From Tritonibacter horizontis (GTDB lineage: Bacteria > Pseudomonadota > Alphaproteobacteria > Rhodobacterales > Rhodobacteraceae): 64,000 bases of DNA. Positions within the stretch are counted from its first letter, which is position 1; each line of letters opens with the position of its first letter. The position numbers and the translations under genes were made by a program. Location of the stretch: assembly GCF_001518015.1 (NCBI RefSeq), contig NZ_LPUY01000138.1, positions 124,001-188,000 of the forward strand, in the 5' to 3' direction. This document shows, in pieces, positions 46,228 through 53,968 of the stretch. The notes beneath the pieces are model-generated. The model did not search any database. It saw nothing but the letters and a program-made list of their open reading frames with translations, and had not been told where the DNA came from.

Positions 46228-46914
46228 TCAGACGACATCGACCCGCAATGCTGCAAGGGGATCACAGGTCACCTCCAGCACATCTCCGTGTTGGACCGGA
46301 CCAACACCCGATGGCGTGCCGGTCAGGATGACATCGCCTGCCGCCAGCCTGTAGTAGCGCGACAGATGCGCGATCATTTCAGGGATTTTCCAGATCATCT
46401 GGTTCAGGTCACCCTGCTGTCGGATCTCACCATTCACGCGCAGCGTCAGCGCTCCGCTGGTGGGGTGCGACGCACCGCGAACCGGCGTCAGCGGCGCCAC
46501 TGGCGCGGAAGATTCAAATGATTTTCCAATCTCCCACGGTCGCCCAGCCTTCTTGGCAACCGCTTGCAGGTCGCGCCGGGTCATGTCGAGCGCCAGACCA
46601 TAGCCCCAGACATGATCAAGCGCGTCCGCTTCGGGGATGTCGGTTCCGCCCCGGCCCAGAGCGACCAGCATTTCCGCTTCGTGATGCACATCGGTGCTCA
46701 TCACCGGATAGGGAAACCGGCCAGAGGCGTCGAGGGAGTCTGGGGATTTCTGGAAAAAGAACGGCGGTTCACGGTCAGGATCATGACCCATTTCCACTGC
46801 GTGGGCCGCATAGTTACGCCCGATGCAGTAAACCCGGCGCACCGGAAAGAGCGCCTCGCTGCCCGCGACGGGAATTGCCGCCTGCGGGGGCGGAGTGATG
46901 ACGTAGTTGGACAT
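46228..46914 (-). CDS. Fumarylacetoacetate hydrolase family protein
   Basis: A 228-aa FAH-fold enzyme. Metal ligands come from HHEAEMLVALGRG (two Glu) and GLALDMTRRD (Asp). The RNYAAHAVEMGH segment near the N-terminus and VILTGTPSGVGPVQ near the end fit fumarylpyruvate or acylpyruvate hydrolases (YcgM-like). It probably cleaves a carbon-carbon bond in an acylpyruvate from aromatic breakdown. No neighbouring aromatic genes point to the exact substrate. The start at 46914 gives the standard length. Confidence 0.9.
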   Translation of the reverse strand: MSNYVITPPPQAAIPVAGSEALFPVRRVYCIGRNYAAHAVEMGHDPDREPPFFFQKSPDSLDASGRFPYPVMSTDVHHEAEMLVALGRGGTDIPEADALDHVWGYGLALDMTRRDLQAVAKKAGRPWEIGKSFESSAPVAPLTPVRGASHPTSGALTLRVNGEIRQQGDLNQMIWKIPEMIAHLSRYYRLAAGDVILTGTPSGVGPVQHGDVLEVTCDPLAALRVDVV

Positions 46915-47301
46915 GCAACGTTCCTTTTTTGCGTCTTGCAAGGTGATACCCGCTTCGCTCCCCCGCGCCAAGCGGAGCACGCACAACACCGCAGCATCGC
47001 GGCAAAAACGCCGAAAACATCAATTCCCCGAAATCCGAAAAATCATCCTTAGGTTGAATTTCGATCTAAAGGTTTGCCGCTCAGCCTCCGTCACCCTAAG
47101 AACCGTCGCGGATCAGATTACATCGCATTTTCTCCGCCGGTCCCCTCCGCCTCTGACCAAGGACCGACCTCTAGTGCACAAAAAATACGCGCTTCTTACG
47201 CAAAATAGGCATAATGTGATAAAATGCAGGTGCCCGTCATTTGCCTCTCGCTGTTGGCGTCCTAAGCTTTGTGTAAGGCCCGAACAGTAAAGAGGCGTCT
47301 C
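46915..47301. other. Divergent intergenic region before the glucosylglycerate genes
   Basis: A 387-base gap between the FAH-family gene (minus) and the HAD phosphatase gene (plus). It includes an AT-rich patch at about 47180-47230 (TACGCAAAATAGGCATAATG and then GATAAAATG) that is the most promoter-like part. No coding region or clear operator was found. Confidence 0.5.
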
Positions 47302-48081
47302 ATGCACCAGCTCCTTGTTTTCAGTGACCTTGACGGCACTTTGCTGGACCATGATACCTACGACTATGGCCCGGCTCTGCCAGCAATCGCGCGGATCAAA
47401 GCGCTTGGCGGGCTTCTTATTCTCGCCAGCTCAAAAACCGCATCTGAAATTTCACCTATACATCAAGAACTTGACCTAGGGGATGCGCCGATGATTGTCG
47501 AAAACGGCGCCGCCTGTGTGCGTGCATCGGCCATCGGGACGCAAGATGCCGACTATCGCGCCATCCGGCAGGTCCTGCGGACTCTCGATGCGCCCTTTCG
47601 CGGGTTCGGTGACATGAGTGTCGAGGAAGTCAGCGAACAGACAGGTCTGTCCCCCGACGCAGCAGAGCGCGCCAGAGCACGGCAATTCAGTGAACCCGGT
47701 CTCTGGCACGGGGACGCGCATCAGCGGGCTGGTTTCCTCGCAGCCCTCGCCCGGCATGGCATCACTGCGCGCGAGGGCGGCCGGTTTCTGACGCTTTCGT
47801 TTGGCGCCACAAAAGCAAATCAAATGCAACGCATGCGCGAGCAGCACGCCCCCTGTTTCACCATCGCGCTTGGCGATGCCCCGAATGATACGGAAATGAT
47901 CGCCTCTGCGGATCGGGGCGTCGTGGTCCGCAATGACCATAGCCCTCAAATGCCGATTTTACCGAACGAACAGCACGTACTGCGCACCGAATTACCCGGC
48001 CCTTCGGGCTGGTGCGCCGCGATGTTTCAGCTCCTCGCGGAGTGGGACGACAACGAGAAAGGAACCGCCTCGCATGGCTGA
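47302..48081 (+). CDS. HAD phosphatase, glucosyl/mannosyl-3-phosphoglycerate phosphatase type
   Basis: A 259-aa HAD-superfamily phosphatase (Cof/MPGP type). The nucleophile motif is FSDLDGTLLDHDTYDY (Asp at residue 9), motif II is ILASSKTA and the metal motif is GDAPNDTEMIASAD. Length and motifs fit mannosyl-3-phosphoglycerate phosphatase. The coupled downstream gene encodes a GpgS-type synthase, so the likely job is dephosphorylating glucosyl-3-phosphoglycerate to glucosylglycerate, an osmolyte. It overlaps that gene by eight bases. The ATG at 47302 has GAGG upstream. Confidence 0.85.
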   Translation: MHQLLVFSDLDGTLLDHDTYDYGPALPAIARIKALGGLLILASSKTASEISPIHQELDLGDAPMIVENGAACVRASAIGTQDADYRAIRQVLRTLDAPFRGFGDMSVEEVSEQTGLSPDAAERARARQFSEPGLWHGDAHQRAGFLAALARHGITAREGGRFLTLSFGATKANQMQRMREQHAPCFTIALGDAPNDTEMIASADRGVVVRNDHSPQMPILPNEQHVLRTELPGPSGWCAAMFQLLAEWDDNEKGTASHG

Positions 48082-49300
48082 TTTTCACCAGAACGGCAAT
48101 ATCGCCCAATTTCACAACCTGCGCAGCCGCCCGGTGGAAGAGCTTGAGTATGAACTGTCAACCTTTGCCCAGACCCGCAAGATTTCACTGATCCTGCCCT
48201 GTCTCTATTCCGAACTCGAAGGCCCTGCCCTGGGTCACATCCTCGAAGAACTGGCCAAGGTTCCCTATCTGCACCACATCGTGATCGGTCTGGACCGGGC
48301 CTCCGAAGCGGAATATCGCCACGCGCGGCAGTTCTTTTCGGTCCTGCCCCAGAGCCATCGCGTGCTTTGGAACGACAGCCCGCGCATGCTGGAACTTGGC
48401 GCGCAACTGAACAAGCAAGGGCTCGCGCCGCCCGAACCCGGCAAGGGCAAGAACGTCTGGTCCTGTATCGGCTATCTTCTGGCCAATGCGGAAAGCTCCG
48501 TCGTTGCAATACATGATTGCGACATCACCACCTATTCCAAGGAAATGCTCGCCCGGCTGGTCTACCCGGTGGCCCACCCTGCGTTTTCCTATCAGCTTTC
48601 CAAGGGGTTCTATGCCCGCATCGGCGGTGGCAAACTGAATGGGCGGGTGTCGCGACTGCTCGTTTCGCCCCTGCTGATCGCGCTCAAACGCACGATTGGA
48701 GACCGCGATTACATCGATTACCTGCGCAGCTTTCGCTATCCTTTGTCGGGGGAAATGGCCATGCGGACGCCGCTGCTGCCGGATTTGCGCATCCCGTCAG
48801 ACTGGGGGCTGGAAATTGGCGTCCTGTCCGAGGCATGGCGCAATCTTGGCCGCAAGGCCGTCTGCCAGGTCGAGATCGCCGACAACTATGACCACAAGCA
48901 CCAGACCCTCAGCCCCGAGGACGCCACAGCGGGTCTGAACCGGATGTCGACCGACATCTGCAAGGCGATTTTTCGCAAGCTGGCCGCCGATGGCACCGTT
49001 TTCACCCCGAATGTCTTTCGCACGCTCAAGGCGACCTATTACCGTTCCGCGCTGGATTTGCTGGAGGCCTATTCACATGATGCCATCATGAACGGGCTTG
49101 AAATGGACCGCCACGGCGAGGAAAAAATGGTCGAATTGTTTGCCAACAATATCATGACAGCCGGCCAGGTGTTTCTGGAAAACCCGCATGAATCCCCCTT
49201 CATTCCGAACTGGAACCGCATTCACTCCGCCAATCCCACCTTTCTGGGCGACCTGAAGGCCGCAGCCCTTGCGGATGATGCGGAATTCGCAACGCCCTGA
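48074..49300 (+). CDS. Glucosyl-3-phosphoglycerate synthase-like glycosyltransferase
   Basis: A 408-aa cytoplasmic GT-A glycosyltransferase. The nucleotide-sugar metal motif is VVAIHDCDITTYSKEMLAR (DxD type), followed by YQLSKGFYARIGGGKLNGRV and LLVSPLLIALKRTIG, which I associate with proteobacterial and cyanobacterial GpgS proteins (family GT81). GpgS transfers glucose from an NDP-glucose to 3-phosphoglycerate. The coupled phosphatase upstream and the convergent phosphorylase downstream agree. Mannosyl specificity cannot be ruled out from sequence. Confidence 0.85.
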   Translation: MADFHQNGNIAQFHNLRSRPVEELEYELSTFAQTRKISLILPCLYSELEGPALGHILEELAKVPYLHHIVIGLDRASEAEYRHARQFFSVLPQSHRVLWNDSPRMLELGAQLNKQGLAPPEPGKGKNVWSCIGYLLANAESSVVAIHDCDITTYSKEMLARLVYPVAHPAFSYQLSKGFYARIGGGKLNGRVSRLLVSPLLIALKRTIGDRDYIDYLRSFRYPLSGEMAMRTPLLPDLRIPSDWGLEIGVLSEAWRNLGRKAVCQVEIADNYDHKHQTLSPEDATAGLNRMSTDICKAIFRKLAADGTVFTPNVFRTLKATYYRSALDLLEAYSHDAIMNGLEMDRHGEEKMVELFANNIMTAGQVFLENPHESPFIPNWNRIHSANPTFLGDLKAAALADDAEFATP

Positions 49301-49331
49301 GGGTTTGAACGAAGTCACAGCGGCGCCTCCC

Positions 49332-51083
49332 TTACCGGCGGCGCCCCCGGTTTGTGATCCAGCGACACTGATAGGGTGCAAGCGACGTTACGCCCTCGGC
49401 TTCGAACGCCTCGCCCGTCAGCAGGTCGTACCAGTCTTCGCCCTCGATCAGGTTCAACGCGGCCGGTGGCAAGTCAATCTCATCGGCGCTGACATTGTGA
49501 AGGGCAAAGATGGATTGCGACCGGTCCAACGACTGGCGCCAAAGCCCGAACACCCGATCATCCAGTTGCAATGTGAACTGCGTCGCGTTCGGATGGAACG
49601 CCGGCTGGCGTGCCCGCAAACGCAGGCGCGTGGACAAAGCCGACAGGACCTGTGCCTGCTCGGTCTCCGGATCGTCCAGCCGTGCCATCAGTTCGGGATA
49701 ATCCCAACGGTGCCGATTGATCGCCCGGTTCATGCCGCGACGCTCCACTGCCTCATGGTCGTTCGGGGTCGCCAGCATCGCGTGTATATAGAAGGCCGGA
49801 ATGCCTTCCAGACTCATCGGGATGGTTTGCGAACAGATAAACCGCGCGATTTTCAGATCATCTGGTCCGTCAAAGGTCCGGGACATGGCATCAAAGAAGG
49901 TACAATTCACCTCATACGGCGCCTCGCCTCCCCCCGGCAACGACCGCATCGACACGACGCCGCCGCTGTCACGAATGGTGTCGATCATCTGGTCGACCGC
50001 CTCTTGCGGCAGCACACCCTCGGCCGGCCGCATCCCGATGCCGTCATGGCTCGCGGTGAAATTGAGATAGGCGCAACCAAGCGGCGCCGGTGGCATCGCC
50101 CGGGCCCATTTCAACAGGTACGCAACCGACCCCGCCATCATCGCATGCAGGATCAGCGGCGGCAGCGGGAAGTTATAGACAACATGGGCCTCGTTGCGAT
50201 TGCCGAAATAGCTCAGGTTCTCGGCCCGCGGCACATTGGTTTCCGTCAGCAACACCACCGTCTCTGTCGCGTAATCGGCCAACAGGCGCAACAGCTGCAC
50301 GATCGCGTGGGTCTCCGGCAGATGGATGGAATTGGTTCCCACCTTTTTCCAGATGAAGGCAACCGCATCCAGGCGGATGATCCGCACCCCCTGGTCGATG
50401 TGCATCCGGATGATGCGCAGGATCTCCAGCAGAACCTCCGGGTTTTCAAAGTTCAGATCCACCTGGTCGTGACTGAACGTACACCAGACGTGTTTGGCGC
50501 CATTTGCGGTTTCGACCTCTTGCAGCAGCGGGGTGGTCCGCGGGCGCACCACTTCGCTTAGGTCATCCGAGGGATCGGCCTCGTAGAAAAACCGGTCAAA
50601 GGGCGGCTGCCCCTGCCGATAGGCGTTGAACCATGGGCTTTGCGACGACACGTGGTTCAGCACCATATCCGACATCAGGTGGAACGCCGCGCCGATCCGG
50701 CGAATATCCGCCCAGTCTCCCAGTTCGGGATTCACCTTGCGATAATCCGTGACCGCAAAACCGTCATCCGAGGTGAACGGGAAAAACGGCAGGATATGAA
50801 CCCCGTCCACCACCCCCTTCATGTGCCGCAGCAGGAAATCATGCAGCAGGTCCAGCGGCTTGTGCGCACCGTCCACAATGGAATTGCCATACGTGATCAG
50901 CAGCGCATCCGCCTCTGACCACAATCCGTTGCCCGGCACACGCGGGCGCTTGCGCCGGTGGGTCTCCTCCGGCCAAAAGGCTTCCACGACCTTGGAGGCC
51001 AAAATTTCACTGTCCAGCTCTGGATAGATTTCGCACAAAAGCCGTGACAGGCGGGCCCCGAACGACGCGCTGCCTGATGCCAT
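49332..51083 (-). CDS. GH13 sugar phosphorylase, probable glucosylglycerate phosphorylase
   Basis: A 583-aa GH13 enzyme of the sucrose-phosphorylase-like group (GH13_18 type). Catalytic residues are visible: nucleophile Asp239 in IRLDAVAFIWK, acid/base Glu281 in LLTETNVP and Asp347 in TASHDGIG. The N-terminal part (LLITYGNSIVDG, VHILPFFPFTSDDGF) is typical of phosphorylases rather than amylases. It is convergent with the GpgS-like gene, with a 31-base gap. It should split glucosylglycerate with phosphate into glucose-1-phosphate and glycerate. Sucrose or other glucosides are alternatives. Confidence 0.83.
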   Translation of the reverse strand: MASGSASFGARLSRLLCEIYPELDSEILASKVVEAFWPEETHRRKRPRVPGNGLWSEADALLITYGNSIVDGAHKPLDLLHDFLLRHMKGVVDGVHILPFFPFTSDDGFAVTDYRKVNPELGDWADIRRIGAAFHLMSDMVLNHVSSQSPWFNAYRQGQPPFDRFFYEADPSDDLSEVVRPRTTPLLQEVETANGAKHVWCTFSHDQVDLNFENPEVLLEILRIIRMHIDQGVRIIRLDAVAFIWKKVGTNSIHLPETHAIVQLLRLLADYATETVVLLTETNVPRAENLSYFGNRNEAHVVYNFPLPPLILHAMMAGSVAYLLKWARAMPPAPLGCAYLNFTASHDGIGMRPAEGVLPQEAVDQMIDTIRDSGGVVSMRSLPGGGEAPYEVNCTFFDAMSRTFDGPDDLKIARFICSQTIPMSLEGIPAFYIHAMLATPNDHEAVERRGMNRAINRHRWDYPELMARLDDPETEQAQVLSALSTRLRLRARQPAFHPNATQFTLQLDDRVFGLWRQSLDRSQSIFALHNVSADEIDLPPAALNLIEGEDWYDLLTGEAFEAEGVTSLAPYQCRWITNRGRRR

Positions 51084-51341
51084 CTTGTTATTCTCCCACG
51101 TTCCGCGACGCTTTTTTCTCTTTCGCTCAGATGCTTCCGCTGCACCAAGCCATCACTTCCAGTTTAGTCCCAGCCGTCACCCGCCGTAAACCTTCGCCGC
51201 ACAATCTTGCGCCACGCGACAAAAGTTTGACCAATTTGCGGGCATCCCGCAGGACTCTGGCCGCCGCAGCCCTACCATCCCTCTTGCCAACACAGGCGAT
51301 CCACCACCGCAGCCCGACGCATGAAGGGCTTGATCGGCCTG

Positions 51342-51359
51342 ATCGTTAGCGATAACGAT
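51342..51359. promoter_or_regulatory. LacI-type operator candidate 1 before gap
   Basis: ATCGTTA-GCGA-TAACGAT, an 18-bp palindrome perfect except for the pair next to the central CG. Its core TTAGCGATAA is the usual LacI-family layout. It lies 66 bases before the gap start and 258 bases before the divergent phosphorylase. No matching regulator gene is in the window. Confidence 0.6.
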
Positions 51360-51368
51360 GTCCCCGAG

Positions 51369-51382
51369 TGATAGCGGTATCA
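51369..51382. promoter_or_regulatory. LacI-type operator candidate 2 before gap
   Basis: TGATA-GCGG-TATCA, a 14-bp palindrome whose core TAGCGGTA closely matches candidate 1 (TAGCGATA). Its centre is 25 bases from that of the first site. Two related sites at this spacing could bind two dimers of one regulator. Confidence 0.5.
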
Positions 51383-51424
51383 ATAGGGTGCCGCGCCCGG
51401 AAAACCAAACCGGAGTTTTGTCCG

Positions 51425-52429
51425 ATGACCCTGAAAATTGCGATCAATGGATTCGGCCGGATTGGCCGCAACGTGCTGCGTGCCCTTCTGGAAAACGACA
51501 CCGCCGATGTCGAAGTGGTGGCGATCAACGATCTTGCAGCCCCCGCCACCCAGGTCCACCTCCTGAAATACGACAGCGTTCATGGCCGCCTTGCCGCCGA
51601 TGTCGTGGTCGAAGGCGACACCATGAAGGTCGGTCGCCACGAAATCCGCCTGACGGCAATCCGCAACCCGGAGGAGCTGCCCTGGTCCGACGTCGATGTG
51701 GCCTATGAATGCACCGGCCTCTTCACCTCCCGCGAAACCGCCGCGCGGCACCTGAAGAACGGCTCGCAACGGGTTCTGGTCTCGGCCCCCGCGTCCGATG
51801 TGGACCGCACCGTGGTCTTTGGCGTCAACGATGGCGCGCTGACCGCCGAGGATGTGATCGTCTCCAACGCCTCCTGCACCACCAACTGCCTGGCCCCGGT
51901 GGCAAAGGTGCTGGACGACGCCTTTGGCATCAAGACCGGCTACATGACCACGATCCACGCCTATACCGGCGATCAACCCACCCATGACACGACCCACAAA
52001 GATCTCTACCGCGCCCGCGCCGCCGCCCTGTCGATGATCCCGACCTCCACCGGGGCCGCCCGCGCGATCTCCCTGGTGTTGCCGCATCTGAAAGGCCGCC
52101 TCGAAGGCTCCGCGATTCGCGTCCCGACCCCCAACGTCTCGGTCGTCGACCTGACCTTCGTGCCCGAAAAGACGGCCACCGTCGACGGCATCAACGCCGC
52201 GATCAAGGCCGCAGCCGCAGAGGGCCCCCTCAAAGGGATCCTTGGCTACGAAGAGGAACCGCTGGTCTCGATTGATTTCAATCACGACAAACGCTCGTCC
52301 ATCTTTGCCGCACCGCAAACCGCCGTGACCTCCGAAGGTCTGGTGCGCGTTGTCAGCTGGTATGACAACGAATGGGGCTTCTCAAACCGCATGATCGACA
52401 CCGGTCGCGCAATGGGCAAATTCCTCTGA
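51425..52429 (+). CDS. gap: Glyceraldehyde-3-phosphate dehydrogenase, type I
   Basis: A 334-aa GAPDH. The N-terminus IAINGFGRIGRNVLRAL binds NAD(P), and the catalytic cysteine lies in SNASCTTNCLAP. The NDL acidic residue after the second strand favours NAD. VSWYDNEWGFSNRM is the usual C-terminal segment. Its product route makes 3-phosphoglycerate, the acceptor for the nearby GpgS-like enzyme. Marine Rhodobacterales often carry two gap genes, and this may be one of them. The ATG at 51425 gives the standard start. Confidence 0.96.
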   Translation: MTLKIAINGFGRIGRNVLRALLENDTADVEVVAINDLAAPATQVHLLKYDSVHGRLAADVVVEGDTMKVGRHEIRLTAIRNPEELPWSDVDVAYECTGLFTSRETAARHLKNGSQRVLVSAPASDVDRTVVFGVNDGALTAEDVIVSNASCTTNCLAPVAKVLDDAFGIKTGYMTTIHAYTGDQPTHDTTHKDLYRARAAALSMIPTSTGAARAISLVLPHLKGRLEGSAIRVPTPNVSVVDLTFVPEKTATVDGINAAIKAAAAEGPLKGILGYEEEPLVSIDFNHDKRSSIFAAPQTAVTSEGLVRVVSWYDNEWGFSNRMIDTGRAMGKFL

Positions 52430-52458
52430 TCCGACGCCGGGTCAAACCAGAACATGGA

Positions 52459-52495
52459 AAGGGCCGGTGCAGATGCAGCGGCCCTTCATCTTTTT
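52459..52495 (+). terminator. Intrinsic terminator after gap
   Basis: An 8-bp stem AAGGGCCG / CGGCCCTT with a 12-base loop, then CATC and TTTTT, 30 bases after the gap stop. Reasonable rho-independent terminator; the four-base offset of the T-run makes it slightly weaker. Confidence 0.75.
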
Positions 52496-52537
52496 GAAAA
52501 TACCTCGGAGCGCGAGGCAGCGCCTCGCTCCCGCCCT

Positions 52538-53173
52538 TCAAATCCGAAAGAACGGCTGCAACAGGCGCGGCACCAGGGATCGGAACCGCAGCGACGCATC
52601 GGTGACCGCCAGACAGATGCAGGCCGGTCCGTCCTCAGCCACCGGCTCATGCTCCAGCTCGCCGTCCGCAACCTCCACATCGCCGACGCCATATCGGCCG
52701 GTCTCATCCCGGAATGCGCCCTGCAGCACCATCGTCAGCTCCAGACCATTGTGCCCGTGATCCGGCACCCCCTGCCCGCCAGGAATATATAGCAACCGCG
52801 CGCTTCCCTCGGCGGTGTGGCTGAGGATCATCTGCCGCACACCCAGACCGAGCGGTTTCCATTTCGGCGGCAATCCCCGCAGCGCCGCCATCACCGGGGC
52901 GGGAAATATGCCCGACCGGTGATAGGTTTTCTCGGCGGCGACCGGGGCGTCCAGCCCGTCAAGCACCCGTGCGCGCAGATCTTCGGCGACAGTTTCGCTC
53001 GGGGTCTCCTCCAGCAACGTGCCGCCCAGCGCCTCATGCGCCTCAAGCTGGGCCCGACAGTCGTCACACATCGACACATGCGCAGCCACGGCCAGCGAGA
53101 ATACCGACGACAGGCTGCCCGCCGCATAGGCAATCAGCAGCTCGTCCGGAATATGGTGGGTAATGGCGGTCAT
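52538..53173 (-). CDS. chrR: Anti-sigma factor ChrR
   Basis: A 211-aa zinc anti-sigma factor that holds RpoE inactive. The anti-sigma domain has histidines at 6-7 and the H-x3-C-x2-C motif in HVSMCDDC (His32, Cys36, Cys39), aligning with ChrR of Rhodobacter sphaeroides. The C-terminal cupin domain keeps its metal ligands (His138, His140, Glu144, His174), offset by three residues from the R. sphaeroides positions I recall. The cupin is needed for the singlet-oxygen response. The start overlaps the rpoE stop as ATGA, so the pair is coupled. Confidence 0.95.
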   Translation of the reverse strand: MTAITHHIPDELLIAYAAGSLSSVFSLAVAAHVSMCDDCRAQLEAHEALGGTLLEETPSETVAEDLRARVLDGLDAPVAAEKTYHRSGIFPAPVMAALRGLPPKWKPLGLGVRQMILSHTAEGSARLLYIPGGQGVPDHGHNGLELTMVLQGAFRDETGRYGVGDVEVADGELEHEPVAEDGPACICLAVTDASLRFRSLVPRLLQPFFRI

Positions 53174-53778
53174 TTGCGATCCGTTCCCTTCAATTCATGA
53201 CGCAGCTTTTCCAGCCCCAGCCGAATTCGTGATTTGATCGTGCCAAGTGGCAATCCAGTCTCCGCCTTGATCTCTGCATGGCTCAGCTCGCCAAGATAGG
53301 CCCGCTCCACCATCACGCGTTGCGCCGGTTTCAGCCTCTTTAGCGCCGCCCGCAACGCGCGTGTTTCCTGTTCCAATGCCAGGACTTGCGCGGCGTCGAC
53401 ATCGGTTTGCTCGACCTGGCGCAGCTCTTCCGGCACCGGGCGGCGCTCTTTGCGCACAATGTCGATCTGACGGTTGCGCGCAATCTGAAAAATCCAGGCC
53501 GCCACCTGCGCCCGCCCCGGATCAAACAGATCCGCCTTGCGCCAGACCGTCAGCATCACGTCCTGCACGATGTCCTCAGCCTGTGCCGCAGGCAGACCGG
53601 AGCGGCAAATCATGCCCTTCAGACGCGGTGCGAAATGATCGAACAGCCGACCGAAGGCCACTTTGTCCCGGTGATCTCGCACCGCCAGCATCCACATTGT
53701 CGTCTCGGCGTAATCCTTGCCCGTCACCTTGCTGCGCTCCCCGGCACGATTTGCGCCGCTGACCACCGTAGCGGTCAA
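53170..53778 (-). CDS. rpoE: ECF sigma factor RpoE (ECF11)
   Basis: Extracytoplasmic-function sigma factor of about 202 aa that directs the singlet-oxygen response when ChrR lets go. Region 2 shows FGRLFDHFAPRLKGM and VTVWRKADLFD-like core residues (ours reads LTVWRKADLFDP), and region 4 ends LPLGTIKSRIRLGLEKLRH. I chose a TTG at 53778: it has a strong GAGGAGG five bases upstream, and the proposed promoter would start transcription near 53822, leaving little leader for the ATG at 53820. The gene is divergent from the lipid-modification operon. Confidence 0.93.
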   Translation of the reverse strand: MTATVVSGANRAGERSKVTGKDYAETTMWMLAVRDHRDKVAFGRLFDHFAPRLKGMICRSGLPAAQAEDIVQDVMLTVWRKADLFDPGRAQVAAWIFQIARNRQIDIVRKERRPVPEELRQVEQTDVDAAQVLALEQETRALRAALKRLKPAQRVMVERAYLGELSHAEIKAETGLPLGTIKSRIRLGLEKLRHELKGTDRK

Positions 53779-53824
53779 CGGGCCCTCCTCAAGAACAAGA
53801 TCTGCTTCAGCTTCGAACATGTTG

Positions 53825-53854
53825 AAAATACGCCACGCCATGGCCACTGGATCA
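53825..53854 (-). promoter_or_regulatory. Candidate RpoE-dependent promoter of rpoE-chrR
   Basis: On the minus strand TGATCC (53854 down to 53849), 18-base spacer, then TATTTT. The -35 matches the RpoE box known from Rhodobacter (TGATCC, as I recall it); the -10 is only a partial match to TAAGA. It would let RpoE activate its own gene. Confidence 0.5.
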
Positions 53855-53915
53855 AAAAAATCTCGCGACGCGGCAGGTCGGCACATCGGGTGATCCGCCT
53901 TTTCTTTTCTCTTTT

Positions 53916-53946
53916 TGATCCGAACCGGCCCATTGCATCGTAAGCT
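53916..53946 (+). promoter_or_regulatory. Candidate RpoE-dependent promoter of the oxidoreductase operon
   Basis: TGATCC (53916-53921), 19-base spacer, TAAGCT (53941-53946). This is close to the Rhodobacter RpoE consensus (TGATCC, about 18 bases, TAAGA, from memory). It would start transcription about 15-20 bases before the chosen ATG at 53969. A second TGATCC at 53891 has no matching -10. Confidence 0.65.
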
Positions 53947-53968
53947 TCTGAAAATGGATGGAGATTAC

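Larger units (their letters stand above)
51084..51424. other. Divergent intergenic region between the phosphorylase and gap
   Basis: 341 bases. It holds two LacI-type palindromes near the gap side (51342-51359 and 51369-51382, listed separately). The phosphorylase start at 51083 has a GGGAG site. No coding region was found. Confidence 0.6.
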
